64,000 nt of DNA, taken from positions 4,927,501-4,991,500 of the forward strand of contig NZ_CP019288.1 of the NCBI RefSeq assembly GCF_009901525.1, in the 5' to 3' direction. The translations under genes and the position numbers were made by a program. This stretch comes from Kordia antarctica (GTDB taxonomy: Bacteria > Bacteroidota > Bacteroidia > Flavobacteriales > Flavobacteriaceae). This document shows positions 15,154 to 23,230 of this stretch, piece by piece (position 1 is the stretch's first letter; each line of letters begins with the position of its first letter). Below the pieces are notes generated by a model. The model was not told the origin of the DNA, did no database searches, and saw nothing but the letters and a program-made list of their open reading frames with translations.

Positions 15154-17733
15154 TTAAAATTTTAAATTATCAGGTTTCTTTTTAGCATATGAAATTTGCG
15201 GAGTTGCTTCTCCTTTAAGTACCAATCTTACACCTGATATTTCCGACAAATTAAGTTGTTCGCCATCTTGTCTACCTATTTGAATCGTCCAAATTGTAAA
15301 TGGTGTAGGTTTGAAGAAATCATTTTCATAACGAGCCGCTACATCACCGTCGATAATTACTGATTCATCTGCGCTATTGTAAATAAAACTTTTCAATGTT
15401 TGCATTCCAACAAATCGTTTCGTTTTAAGTGACGACTGTGGAGATTTGTCTGCATATTCTCCAGATGTTGCAATATCTACTTTTATTTTTGTATTAAGAT
15501 TTTCCTCAAGTCCATCAATAAAAATTCTAACACAACTAAATCGCACTCTTCCAAAGCCATTAAAAGATGTATCATTCGTGCCAATGTGAAATGTTGTAAT
15601 TCCATGCTTACGAAGGTCTTCTACTATTTTTTCATTGGTAAAATTGAATTCTATTTCATTTATTGTTTGTGGAATAGCTCCGCTTTTGGCGAGTTCTGAA
15701 GTTTGTAGTTTTTTTGAAGAAATCTGAGCCACAGCCCTCGAAAATTCAGAATATGAACTTGTGATCTTCGGTAATTGTGGCAATGCATTTTCTTGAGCCA
15801 ATGTAAAATACTCATACGCACGGCGATATGTTTCCATTGCCATGTATACTGCGCGTTTGGCATCTAAAACTCTATTAAATATGAGCTGCGTTATAGAATC
15901 ATCGAGTTTCACTTTTGCTGATAAGTTTTTCAATCTACTAGTAAGAATCCTAACAGATTTAACTTTCGAAATTCTAATCATTCTAGCAGTCGCTAAATCT
16001 GAAGCTGCCTTTGCCATACTTAGTTTTGCCATACTTAGCGTTTTACCAACTACGATTAATTTCCTAAGTGTCAGTTGGTAATCAGTTCCTCCTTGTATAC
16101 CTTTTAATTCAGCGATATTTTCAAAACTATCATCAAGTTCCAGCGCTAAATTATCCCAATCTTGTGCGCCTCCAGTAACCACATCTAATCCTTGAACGCT
16201 AAAATTTGCAAAAGAAGCATCTACAGTTCCTTGTGAAGTTGAAAGAATATCAGCACTTGATGCTTGCATAGCATCTGCAGTTGCTGAAATTTTGGAAATA
16301 TTCATTGCTGCATCAAAAACTTTTTTAGCACCGCTTCCAGCTTTTGACAATGAACCTATTAGTTTCTTTTGACTTTCTGCGGCTTTGTCTTTTGCTAATT
16401 TTTCTTTCTTCTTTTCTGCTTCAGTTTTTTCAGGCGGCGCTTCTGCTTTTACAGCACCGACACTTAGATCAACCATTTCTATTTCGACGGGTTTGTCTTT
16501 TTGTTTTGATTTGAATATTTGTCGCGCTGAATCAACTCCATCCTTACCTATTTTAAGTCCTGCATGCGCAGTTTCCATCATTGGCATTGCCGCCATTTGT
16601 GGTCCTGCAGCAACTATTGCGGGTATTTCCATTAAAATTTCGGCAACTCCTGTTACCAAATTGAATACTTCATCAATTGTTTTTTTTCGTTCCCATATTT
16701 TAATTCCTGCCTGAAAATCAAAACGTTTTACAACAGCTTCCGCTAAAACAGAAGATAGTTGTTTGGAAGCTATATTTCGTGCTTTAAGCACTTGATTGTA
16801 GGTATTGTTTGCTTGTTCTTCTAGCCTTTTATCAAGATCTAATTCATTATCGGCAAGTGCTAGTTCTGTTTTTGCGCTATCTGCCCATTGTTGATCCATG
16901 TGCGTAAGTTGCTGGTAGGATTGCCAATACACTTCACGTTGTTGTAATAGTTGCATAAATGCTTTGGCATCTTCGGAATAAATATCAAGATCTAAAATTG
17001 GAACAAGAAGCGCATTTGCGCCAGCTGCTTTCGTAGCTTCTAAATTCATAGCAGAAGCACTTGCTTGCGTTGCCAAATCGAGCGTTGCATTTGCAGTTGC
17101 AGCGATACTTGAAATCCATCTAAATTGCCCTTGGGCCAGCCCGATATTATCAGTAGATAGCATTGTTGCATATTGAAACAATGCCATTAAGGATACACGT
17201 AACGGTTCGCCTTCAAACAGATATGTTGCTTCAATATTACGTGTTGCATAATTTTCTATTTTGGTATTGCGCTTTCCATTCCAGAAAAATCCTGATGCGC
17301 CATTAGTAGTACGATCTGTCGTGAAGAAATGCGTATCGATAGATTCATCTTTATTGATTCTTGTAATTTTTAGTTTTCCTGAATTGATAGGTTCTTTTAC
17401 GATAATTTCTTGACAAAAAATCATGAAATCAAAATCTGAATCTTCAGTAGTATCTAAAATAATTCCTGCTCCTGGAGTAATCTCAATTCTACGTGCAAAA
17501 ATTGCAGTTTCTTGCGTTAGAATCATGTCCGCATCAATTTTCAAAACATCTGTGAATATAAACCAACATGGAATATCATCATTGTAAGAGGTTTTTTTGG
17601 GAAGTAAATTCCACGAAAGTGTCATATTCCTAAATATGCCATCGTCAGGTCTTTGATCATCGTAACCAAAAACGCCAAGACTTTTTAAGTTCCTTTCTGT
17701 ATATGCGCTATCTAAATAGTGTGTAGTATTCAT
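15154..17733 (-). CDS. Large helical protein with terminal beta domains; candidate pore-forming toxin component A
   Basis: The protein has 859 residues and no signal peptide. Residues about 55-180 are beta-rich with repeating short strands (DADMILTQETAIFARRIEI, then GAGIILD), like a small solenoid. Residues 190-660 are almost all helix, Ala-rich, with one hydrophobic stretch at about 354-386 and a Lys/Glu-rich linker at 430-460. Residues about 690-859 form a beta-sandwich-like tail (VRFSCVRIFIDGLEEN, PFTIWTIQIG, EISGVRLVLKG) reminiscent of tail domains in insecticidal toxins. It is the third gene of a minus-strand operon, 15 bp behind component B. Toxin function is inferred from architecture; I recognise no named family. 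Confidence 0.65.
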   Translation of the reverse strand: MNTTHYLDSAYTERNLKSLGVFGYDDQRPDDGIFRNMTLSWNLLPKKTSYNDDIPCWFIFTDVLKIDADMILTQETAIFARRIEITPGAGIILDTTEDSDFDFMIFCQEIIVKEPINSGKLKITRINKDESIDTHFFTTDRTTNGASGFFWNGKRNTKIENYATRNIEATYLFEGEPLRVSLMALFQYATMLSTDNIGLAQGQFRWISSIAATANATLDLATQASASAMNLEATKAAGANALLVPILDLDIYSEDAKAFMQLLQQREVYWQSYQQLTHMDQQWADSAKTELALADNELDLDKRLEEQANNTYNQVLKARNIASKQLSSVLAEAVVKRFDFQAGIKIWERKKTIDEVFNLVTGVAEILMEIPAIVAAGPQMAAMPMMETAHAGLKIGKDGVDSARQIFKSKQKDKPVEIEMVDLSVGAVKAEAPPEKTEAEKKKEKLAKDKAAESQKKLIGSLSKAGSGAKKVFDAAMNISKISATADAMQASSADILSTSQGTVDASFANFSVQGLDVVTGGAQDWDNLALELDDSFENIAELKGIQGGTDYQLTLRKLIVVGKTLSMAKLSMAKAASDLATARMIRISKVKSVRILTSRLKNLSAKVKLDDSITQLIFNRVLDAKRAVYMAMETYRRAYEYFTLAQENALPQLPKITSSYSEFSRAVAQISSKKLQTSELAKSGAIPQTINEIEFNFTNEKIVEDLRKHGITTFHIGTNDTSFNGFGRVRFSCVRIFIDGLEENLNTKIKVDIATSGEYADKSPQSSLKTKRFVGMQTLKSFIYNSADESVIIDGDVAARYENDFFKPTPFTIWTIQIGRQDGEQLNLSEISGVRLVLKGEATPQISYAKKKPDNLKF

Positions 17734-17748
17734 GTTTATATTTAGATA

Positions 17749-18930
17749 TTAGTTAATTTGAGTTTGTACGTCTTGCGCAATCTCTTTGATTGTTTTATCT
17801 TTTTGCTCTACAACAATGTATGGATTTGTGGTTAATTCTTTTAATGGTAACAGAAGTTTATCCCATTCTTTTCCTGCTTTGCGTGCATACGCTTTTACAA
17901 GTGCAGTCGTTTTAAGAATTTCTCCTTCATCTGTAATTTTAGTCATCGCAAATACCTTATCCTTTACAATTCCAAGACTATTTAGTATTCCTTCCCATGC
18001 GTTTTTGACGACGGTAGTTTGTGTAATAGCTGTATTATTTGCAGAAATAGTTTCTGTAATACTTTTTTGTGCCAATTGTTGAATTTGGTTTGATTTTAAA
18101 GCTGTGCCTAATTTTGCATTTGCAGCTTCAAACTTTGCAGTCCATTCATCTAATGCATTAAGTTCTTTTATGGCTTTGTCTCCATATATTCCAGCAACAA
18201 TTCCAGCAGCAACAATACCGACAAATGGTACCCAAACATAGGTAACAGTTGTACTAGCCACAACTACATATTGTTCATAATCTTTTTTCGAAGCATCAAT
18301 CATTTTTTGTAAGTTTTTTAATGATCCTGCAACCTCAGGTCCACCTTGCGCTTTATCAATAGTAGCCTGTGACGTAGCTGTATCTGATTGAAGTTGGGCA
18401 TCACTGATATTCAAAATTCCTTGCGCTTCAATAAGTTGTGTACTGAAAGCGGCTAAATCTTGTTCTGCTTTTTCTGCTTGTTCAATGTTTTCTGCAGCAG
18501 TAGCTTGCATGTCTTTAATTAACTCTAACGAACCTTCAAATTCTTTATCATTTAACATTTCAATCAAAACACCAAAAATATCACCATCGCTAGGACTTAT
18601 ATCAGTTGCGGTATTGAGTAAATTTCTTCCTACTTTAATTACTTGAGGAAAAACATTTGTATAGAAATTAGCACTTGCCTCATGTACTTTTTGATTTCCT
18701 TGAAGCATGGTTGCAAAGAATGGATATTTCCCAGGATTTGACATTTTCAACGTACTTTTCAATGTATCTTCATTGGAAGGAATTCTAAGTCCCCAAACAG
18801 AATATACTTGCAAATAATGCCAAGCAGACCATAATTGGCTTGGTTTATTTGGATCTGTACTTGTTAAAATTCCGGATAATTTTTGCATTGCTTTTTCAAG
18901 ATCTTCTGTTATTGAATTGTCTGTTTGCAT
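17749..18930 (-). CDS. ClyA/Xax/Mak-like alpha-helical pore-forming toxin candidate, component B
   Basis: The protein has 393 residues and no signal peptide. A long helical bundle (about 75-220) leads to a hydrophobic head at about 221-250 (YVWVPFVGIVAAGIVAGIYG) and then returns through long helices (255-390). Amphipathic helices flanking a single central hydrophobic insert are the hallmark layout of ClyA-superfamily alpha-pore formers (HblB/NheB, XaxA, MakA/B, Cry6A). This is the clearest toxin-like member of the operon: 36 bp after component C and 15 bp before component A. Assignment rests on architecture alone; a phage tail or other coiled-coil protein is the main alternative. Confidence 0.7.
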   Translation of the reverse strand: MQTDNSITEDLEKAMQKLSGILTSTDPNKPSQLWSAWHYLQVYSVWGLRIPSNEDTLKSTLKMSNPGKYPFFATMLQGNQKVHEASANFYTNVFPQVIKVGRNLLNTATDISPSDGDIFGVLIEMLNDKEFEGSLELIKDMQATAAENIEQAEKAEQDLAAFSTQLIEAQGILNISDAQLQSDTATSQATIDKAQGGPEVAGSLKNLQKMIDASKKDYEQYVVVASTTVTYVWVPFVGIVAAGIVAGIYGDKAIKELNALDEWTAKFEAANAKLGTALKSNQIQQLAQKSITETISANNTAITQTTVVKNAWEGILNSLGIVKDKVFAMTKITDEGEILKTTALVKAYARKAGKEWDKLLLPLKELTTNPYIVVEQKDKTIKEIAQDVQTQIN

Positions 18931-18966
18931 ACGTGTTTGTTTTTAGTTTTAAGTTATATTTTATAA

Positions 18967-20130
18967 TTAGTTTGCCGCTATAAATGAATTGATCCATCCA
19001 AATACTTGATGCATTTGTTTACCTGCTCTGTCTTTATAATAATCGCCAAGCCTTTTATTCGTAGTTGCTAACGCTTTGTCGGCAGAATTAGTACCAACAC
19101 TAAGCGCATTTTCGGCAGCACTTAAATCGTTTTGAAAATAAACAAACGCTTTTCTCATTATACTTAATTGTTGGAGTGTTTTTTGCTCTTCACGCAATTC
19201 GTTTTGTGTTCTTTGTGATGTTTCAATAGCAGAATTTGCCACGATCAAATTTACATTGTACGTATTTATGGCATTGTTTTGTTTGTCTATATTTTCTTTT
19301 ACAGGATTATAAGCAGTGAACGTTATACCTGTTAAAAAGCCATTTAAAAAACCTTTTTCACCTTGTAATTCTGCTTTCGCTGCTGCCAAATTAATAAGTG
19401 CAACTCTCATTCCTTCTTGTGCTCGTGCTCTATCAGCTTTAGCTTTCGTTAATTGTGCTTGATCTTCTGCAAGATGTGTTTTTACAATTGTATGTGCCGT
19501 TTCGATTGAAACTGAGCCTTGAGAAGATAAACTAACTAGATTGCTTGCCTGTGAAGCCATTGCAACCATATTAGGTATAAATTGTGCTAAAAGGGCATTT
19601 GTCATTCCAGTTTTCGAATTTTCAATTCTAATCCAACTCCTTCTCATTGTTTCCAATCCTGTAACCATGTGTACAAGATTCCCTCTAAAGTTTAAAACAA
19701 GATTGTTTAGCTTTAACATAGATTGATGTGGAAGACCACTTCTTTGTTCACCACCACTTGCATACCATTGGTTATATAAAATTAATGATTTGAATATATA
19801 TTGAGGTGGAGCTGAGGAAACTGCGGCTACTTTATAAAGATCCTTATACTCGGCAGAAGCACTACTTTTATATTTAATCTTTTTTTGATGTAAATCTAAT
19901 GCTATATACATATTTCTAGAAGCATCAAATAGGTAAACGGACCATTCATCTCTGAAGCTTTCTTGAAACGTAAATACACTTTGTCGGTCATTACTTTGTT
20001 CAATCCAATGGGTTTCTGTGGACTGCACAAAATTTCCTATTGGCTTGTCTTGGAAATTTGTTTTTTCAATATGTGTCACATTAGTTCCTTTAATAGTTTC
20101 CTGAGTTTCAGGTCCTGAATTTTGTTTCAT
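18967..20130 (-). CDS. Candidate pore-forming toxin component C: N-terminal beta domain plus coiled-coil hairpin
   Basis: The protein has 387 residues and no signal peptide. Residues about 35-110 form a beta-rich domain with a distinctive DEWSVYLFDASRNMYIALDL segment and a KIKY strand, possibly a lectin- or cytolysin-like module. Residues 130-387 are helical: a long coiled coil (206-255), a short apolar tip (GFLNGFLTGITFTAYNP at about 260-276), then a return coiled coil (277-325). This helix-tip-helix is like the second subunit of binary alpha-toxins such as XaxB. It is the first gene of the operon, 21-28 bp downstream of a TACATTTG box. Family not certain. Confidence 0.65.
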   Translation of the reverse strand: MKQNSGPETQETIKGTNVTHIEKTNFQDKPIGNFVQSTETHWIEQSNDRQSVFTFQESFRDEWSVYLFDASRNMYIALDLHQKKIKYKSSASAEYKDLYKVAAVSSAPPQYIFKSLILYNQWYASGGEQRSGLPHQSMLKLNNLVLNFRGNLVHMVTGLETMRRSWIRIENSKTGMTNALLAQFIPNMVAMASQASNLVSLSSQGSVSIETAHTIVKTHLAEDQAQLTKAKADRARAQEGMRVALINLAAAKAELQGEKGFLNGFLTGITFTAYNPVKENIDKQNNAINTYNVNLIVANSAIETSQRTQNELREEQKTLQQLSIMRKAFVYFQNDLSAAENALSVGTNSADKALATTNKRLGDYYKDRAGKQMHQVFGWINSFIAAN

Positions 20131-20506
20131 GTAGTTGTGTTAAATTGATGCTGACCAAATGTAGTATTCTTGGTCATTTCTTTTTAGCGTAAAAACGCCT
20201 GTTTATTTGGAATATTTTCTATGCTAAAATTAGGGGTGTTTAAGTTGTTGATTAACAGAAGTTTATTTGTGTTAGTAATATAGCGGAAATTTTACGAACA
20301 CAAGATTATAATTGAAGATTTTGAAACAATCCAAAACGTACGATTCAATTTTTAAGTTAAGTATTAAAACAGCCTAAAGTGAAATCTCACATTAATTATT
20401 TAAAACTTCTAATTCTTTCACTCATTCAAAACACCACTTCACTCAATTCTAGTTTTTTAAAACAAATACGCAACGTAGTTTAGCTGTGAATTTAAAATTA
20501 AGAAAG
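20131..20506. other. Divergent intergenic region between toxin-like operon and vWA gene
   Basis: No gene seen. It holds the promoter box of the toxin-like operon near its left end. The rest is A/T-rich DNA without clear hairpins. Confidence 0.6.
20156..20163 (-). promoter_or_regulatory. -7 promoter box TACATTTG of the toxin-like operon
   Basis: On the minus strand TACATTTG matches TAnnTTTG exactly and ends about 25 bp before the ATG at 20130. No convincing -33 TTG was identified, so use may depend on an alternative factor. Confidence 0.5.
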
Positions 20507-22477
20507 ATGAAAAAACTCGTTACACTATTCATACTCTTGGCGATAAGTAGTCAAGTATGGGCACAAAAAATTGAAGTTTCAGGAACTGTGACAGATGATA
20601 CAGGATTGCCGTTGCCTGGCGCAAGCGTTATTATTAAAGGAACTTCTACAGGAAAAACCACAGATTTCGATGGTAACTATAAAGTAAACACCAATAATGG
20701 AGCAATCTTAGTGTTTACGTATGTTGGGTTTATTTCGCAAGAAGTTAAAGTAACTTCTTCAATAATTAATGTACAACTAAAACAAGGTGGAACTTTAGAT
20801 GAAGTGGTAATAGTTGGATATGGTTCAGTCAAAGAATCTAAATCACTTGGGTACGCTGTTTCAACTGTTGAGTCAAGATCAGCAACTAGAAAAGAGCGAA
20901 GAAGATTCCGAAGAGAAGCTCGTAAAAATACAAAAGATGCTCAAAATGGAACAAATAATGTATTGAATGGAGCGGCTTCTGGAGTTCAAGTTACTTCTGG
21001 AAATGGTCAAGCAATACAAATCAGAGGAAGAAGTTCGTTACAAAATGGATATGCAACTCAAACATCAATCACAAGTAACGAATCGTACAAAGAAATTAAT
21101 GAAAATATCTTCAAAAGAACTTCGCTAGCACCATTATCTACCTTTTCAATTGACGTGGACAAAGCTGCATATAGCAACATTAGAAGAATGATTAACAACG
21201 GACAAAAAGTACCTGTTGATGCAGTGAAAATTGAAGAAATGATCAATTACTTTGAATATAACTACACACAGCCAATTGATACACATCCTTTTGCAGTTCA
21301 TACAGAAGTAGGCGTAACACCTTGGAATAAAGATACTAAGTTATTGAAAATTGCCTTAAAAGGGAAAGAAATTCCATTAGCGGAAATTCCACCATCAAAC
21401 TTTACATTTCTAATAGATGTTTCAGGTTCTATGTCGGCACAAAACAAATTACCATTGCTAAAATCAGCTTTCAAACTAATGGTGAATAAAATGCGTCCAG
21501 AAGATAAAGTAGCAATTGTAGTGTATGCTGGTGCCGCAGGATTGGTCTTAGAGCCAACTTCAGGCGACAACAAACAAAAAATAATGAACGCATTAGACAA
21601 TTTACAAGCTGGCGGATCAACGGCTGGTGGACAAGGAATTGAATTGGCATATAAAATTGCGGTTGAAAATTTTATCAAAGATGGAAACAATCGTGTAATT
21701 ATGGCAACTGATGGCGATTTTAATGTTGGACAAACGAGTACAGCATCTATGGAAAAATTAATTGAAGAAAAACGCAAATCTGGTGTATTTTTATCGGTAT
21801 TAGGTTTTGGAATGGGAAATTATAAGCATGACAAACTTGAAGCGTTGGCAGATAAAGGAAATGGAAACCACGCATATATTGATACAATGCAAGAAGCACA
21901 TAAGATTTTTGGGAAAGAATTTGGCGGAACATTATACACAATTGCGAAAGATGTGAAGTTGCAATTAGAATTCAACCCAAATATTGTTCAAGGATATCGA
22001 TTGATCGGATATGAAAACAGATTATTAGCAGATGAAGATTTTAAAGATGACACAAAAGATGCTGGCGAATTAGGCGCAGGACATACAGTTACGGCACTAT
22101 ATGAAATCATTCCTGTTGGTGTGAAAACTGAATATTTGAAAAGTGTTGACGATTTAAAATATACCAAAACAACAACTTCAAGCGAATCATTCACGAAAGA
22201 ATTATTAACTGTAAAATTACGCTACAAGAAACCAAACGAAGACAAAAGTCAAGAATTAAAAACGGTAGTTGAAAATGTATTGACGTCAAAATTATCAAGC
22301 GATTTCAAATTCACAGCTGCAGTTGCGCTGTTCGGAATGCAATTAAAAGACTCGGAATTTCACAATAATTCTAGTTTGGACAATGTGATCGCATTAGCAA
22401 AATCGGGCAGAGGAGAAGACAAAAGTGGATACAGAGCAGAATTCATCCGATTAGTGGAATCAAGTGTAACTAAGTAG
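20507..22477 (+). CDS. vWA-domain protein with carboxypeptidase-regulatory domain and SusC-plug-like insert
   Basis: The protein has 656 residues from ATG 20507; a GTG at 20486 in the same frame only adds polar residues before the signal peptide. Signal peptide 1-20 (SSQVWAQ). Residues 21-95 are a CarboxypepD_reg-like domain (GTVTDDTGLPLPGASVIIKG). Residues 95-185 copy the start of a SusC TonB plug (LDEVVIVGYGS..., NVLNGAASGVQVTSG, IQIRGRSSLQNG). Residues from about 205 form a YfbK-like region with a vWA MIDAS DVSGSMS at 304-310 and a DUF3520-like C-terminus. It has no beta-barrel, so it is not a transporter. Predicted periplasmic or surface metal-dependent binding protein. Confidence 0.9.
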   Translation: MKKLVTLFILLAISSQVWAQKIEVSGTVTDDTGLPLPGASVIIKGTSTGKTTDFDGNYKVNTNNGAILVFTYVGFISQEVKVTSSIINVQLKQGGTLDEVVIVGYGSVKESKSLGYAVSTVESRSATRKERRRFRREARKNTKDAQNGTNNVLNGAASGVQVTSGNGQAIQIRGRSSLQNGYATQTSITSNESYKEINENIFKRTSLAPLSTFSIDVDKAAYSNIRRMINNGQKVPVDAVKIEEMINYFEYNYTQPIDTHPFAVHTEVGVTPWNKDTKLLKIALKGKEIPLAEIPPSNFTFLIDVSGSMSAQNKLPLLKSAFKLMVNKMRPEDKVAIVVYAGAAGLVLEPTSGDNKQKIMNALDNLQAGGSTAGGQGIELAYKIAVENFIKDGNNRVIMATDGDFNVGQTSTASMEKLIEEKRKSGVFLSVLGFGMGNYKHDKLEALADKGNGNHAYIDTMQEAHKIFGKEFGGTLYTIAKDVKLQLEFNPNIVQGYRLIGYENRLLADEDFKDDTKDAGELGAGHTVTALYEIIPVGVKTEYLKSVDDLKYTKTTTSSESFTKELLTVKLRYKKPNEDKSQELKTVVENVLTSKLSSDFKFTAAVALFGMQLKDSEFHNNSSLDNVIALAKSGRGEDKSGYRAEFIRLVESSVTK

Positions 22478-22596
22478 TTGAGGTATTTCACTCATCAAAA
22501 AGAAGCGTTTACTCAATATAGGTTTCAAAACCAAAATTAGGAACGTACTTTTAAATAGAATTAACGAAAAGGTTGGTTGTTTAGTTGTTTATTCTG

Positions 22597-22640
22597 AAAA
22601 GCCTACTAAAATTTATACTTAGTAGGTTTTTCTTTTTTTG
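22597..22640 (+). terminator. Terminator after the vWA gene
   Basis: AAAAGCCTACTAA ... TTAGTAGGTTTTT forms a strong stem followed by a T-rich run, about 120 bp after the stop codon. Confidence 0.7.
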
Positions 22641-22754
22641 TTAAATAAATCATAAAAATAGTAGAGAATGGCATGGAGTTTGTGACTTGTGAAAGAACAA
22701 ATCTTTGCATTTCGAAAGAAATAAAAAGTAGGTTATTTTAGGTTTTTTAGGGGG

Positions 22755-22790
22755 AAAAGGTCTGGCATTTAAATTGCTAGGCCTTTTCTT
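22755..22790. terminator. Second hairpin, bidirectional terminator-like
   Basis: AAAAGGTCTGGCA / TGCTAGGCCTTTT pair with a few mismatches around a TTTAAAT loop and end in T-rich sequence. Confidence 0.5.
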
Positions 22791-22887
22791 AGTTTATGGA
22801 AATAAGTATTGAGAAATGAAATTTTAAATTATAAATGTTGAATTTTAAATGAAAAAGTGCGCCGCATTGAGCGAAGTCGAAATGAAA

Positions 22888-22935
22888 AGTTAAAAGTGAG
22901 AAGTTAAAAGTTAAAAGTTAAAAGTTGAAAGTGAA
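22888..22935. repeat. AAAAGTT-type heptanucleotide array
   Basis: Tandem degenerate 7-bp units (AAAAGTT, with AAAAGTG and AGAAGTT variants) run through this stretch. An equivalent array is at 63076-63160. Confidence 0.7.
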
Positions 22936-23125
22936 AAAACAAATCAATAAATCCACAAATCCACGAATAACAAATAACGAATGTTGGAAAAGTATTTTAG
23001 TTAAAAGTGAAAAGTGAAAAAACAAATCCACGAATAACGAATAACAAATAGCGAATGTTGGAAAAGTATTTTAGTTAAAAGTTAAAAACTGAGAGTGAAA
23101 AACAAATCCACGGATAACGAATAAC
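22935..23125 (+). repeat. Direct repeat of ~70-75 bp, two copies plus a partial third
   Basis: The run AACAAATCCACGAATAAC, then an ATAACAAATA-GCGAATGTTGG block, then AAAAGTATTTTAGTTAAAAGT, occurs twice in tandem. A third start (AACAAATCCACGGATAACG) follows near 23100. The boundaries given are approximate. Confidence 0.75.
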
Positions 23126-23196
23126 CAAAATTTAAAAGTCATGATTGGAGAAAAAAATCCTCAAACTTTTGAAATTAAAAATATAAAAATTTGTTT

Positions 23197-23230
23197 CCGA
23201 CAACCGACAACCGACAACCGACAACCGACT
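23197..23230 (-). repeat. CCGACAA heptanucleotide array at the carboxylase 3' end
   Basis: Four perfect CCGACAA units plus a partial fifth directly abut the stop codon of the carboxyltransferase gene (minus-strand unit TTGTCGG). Confidence 0.9.

Larger units (their letters stand above)
22478..23229. other. Repeat-rich intergenic region, no gene
   Basis: The convergent gap between the vWA and carboxylase genes holds two hairpin/terminators (22597-22640, 22755-22790), an AAAAGTT-type heptamer array, a duplicated ~70-bp unit and a CCGACAA array. No coding frame is credible. Confidence 0.75.

Noticed and set aside
15154-20130. Tail-fibre or contractile injection-system cluster
   Set aside because: No sheath, tube, baseplate or ATPase gene is present; only three long helical proteins.
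22888-23125. CRISPR-like array
   Set aside because: Units are directly joined heptamers or a ~70-bp duplication without unique spacers and no cas genes are nearby.
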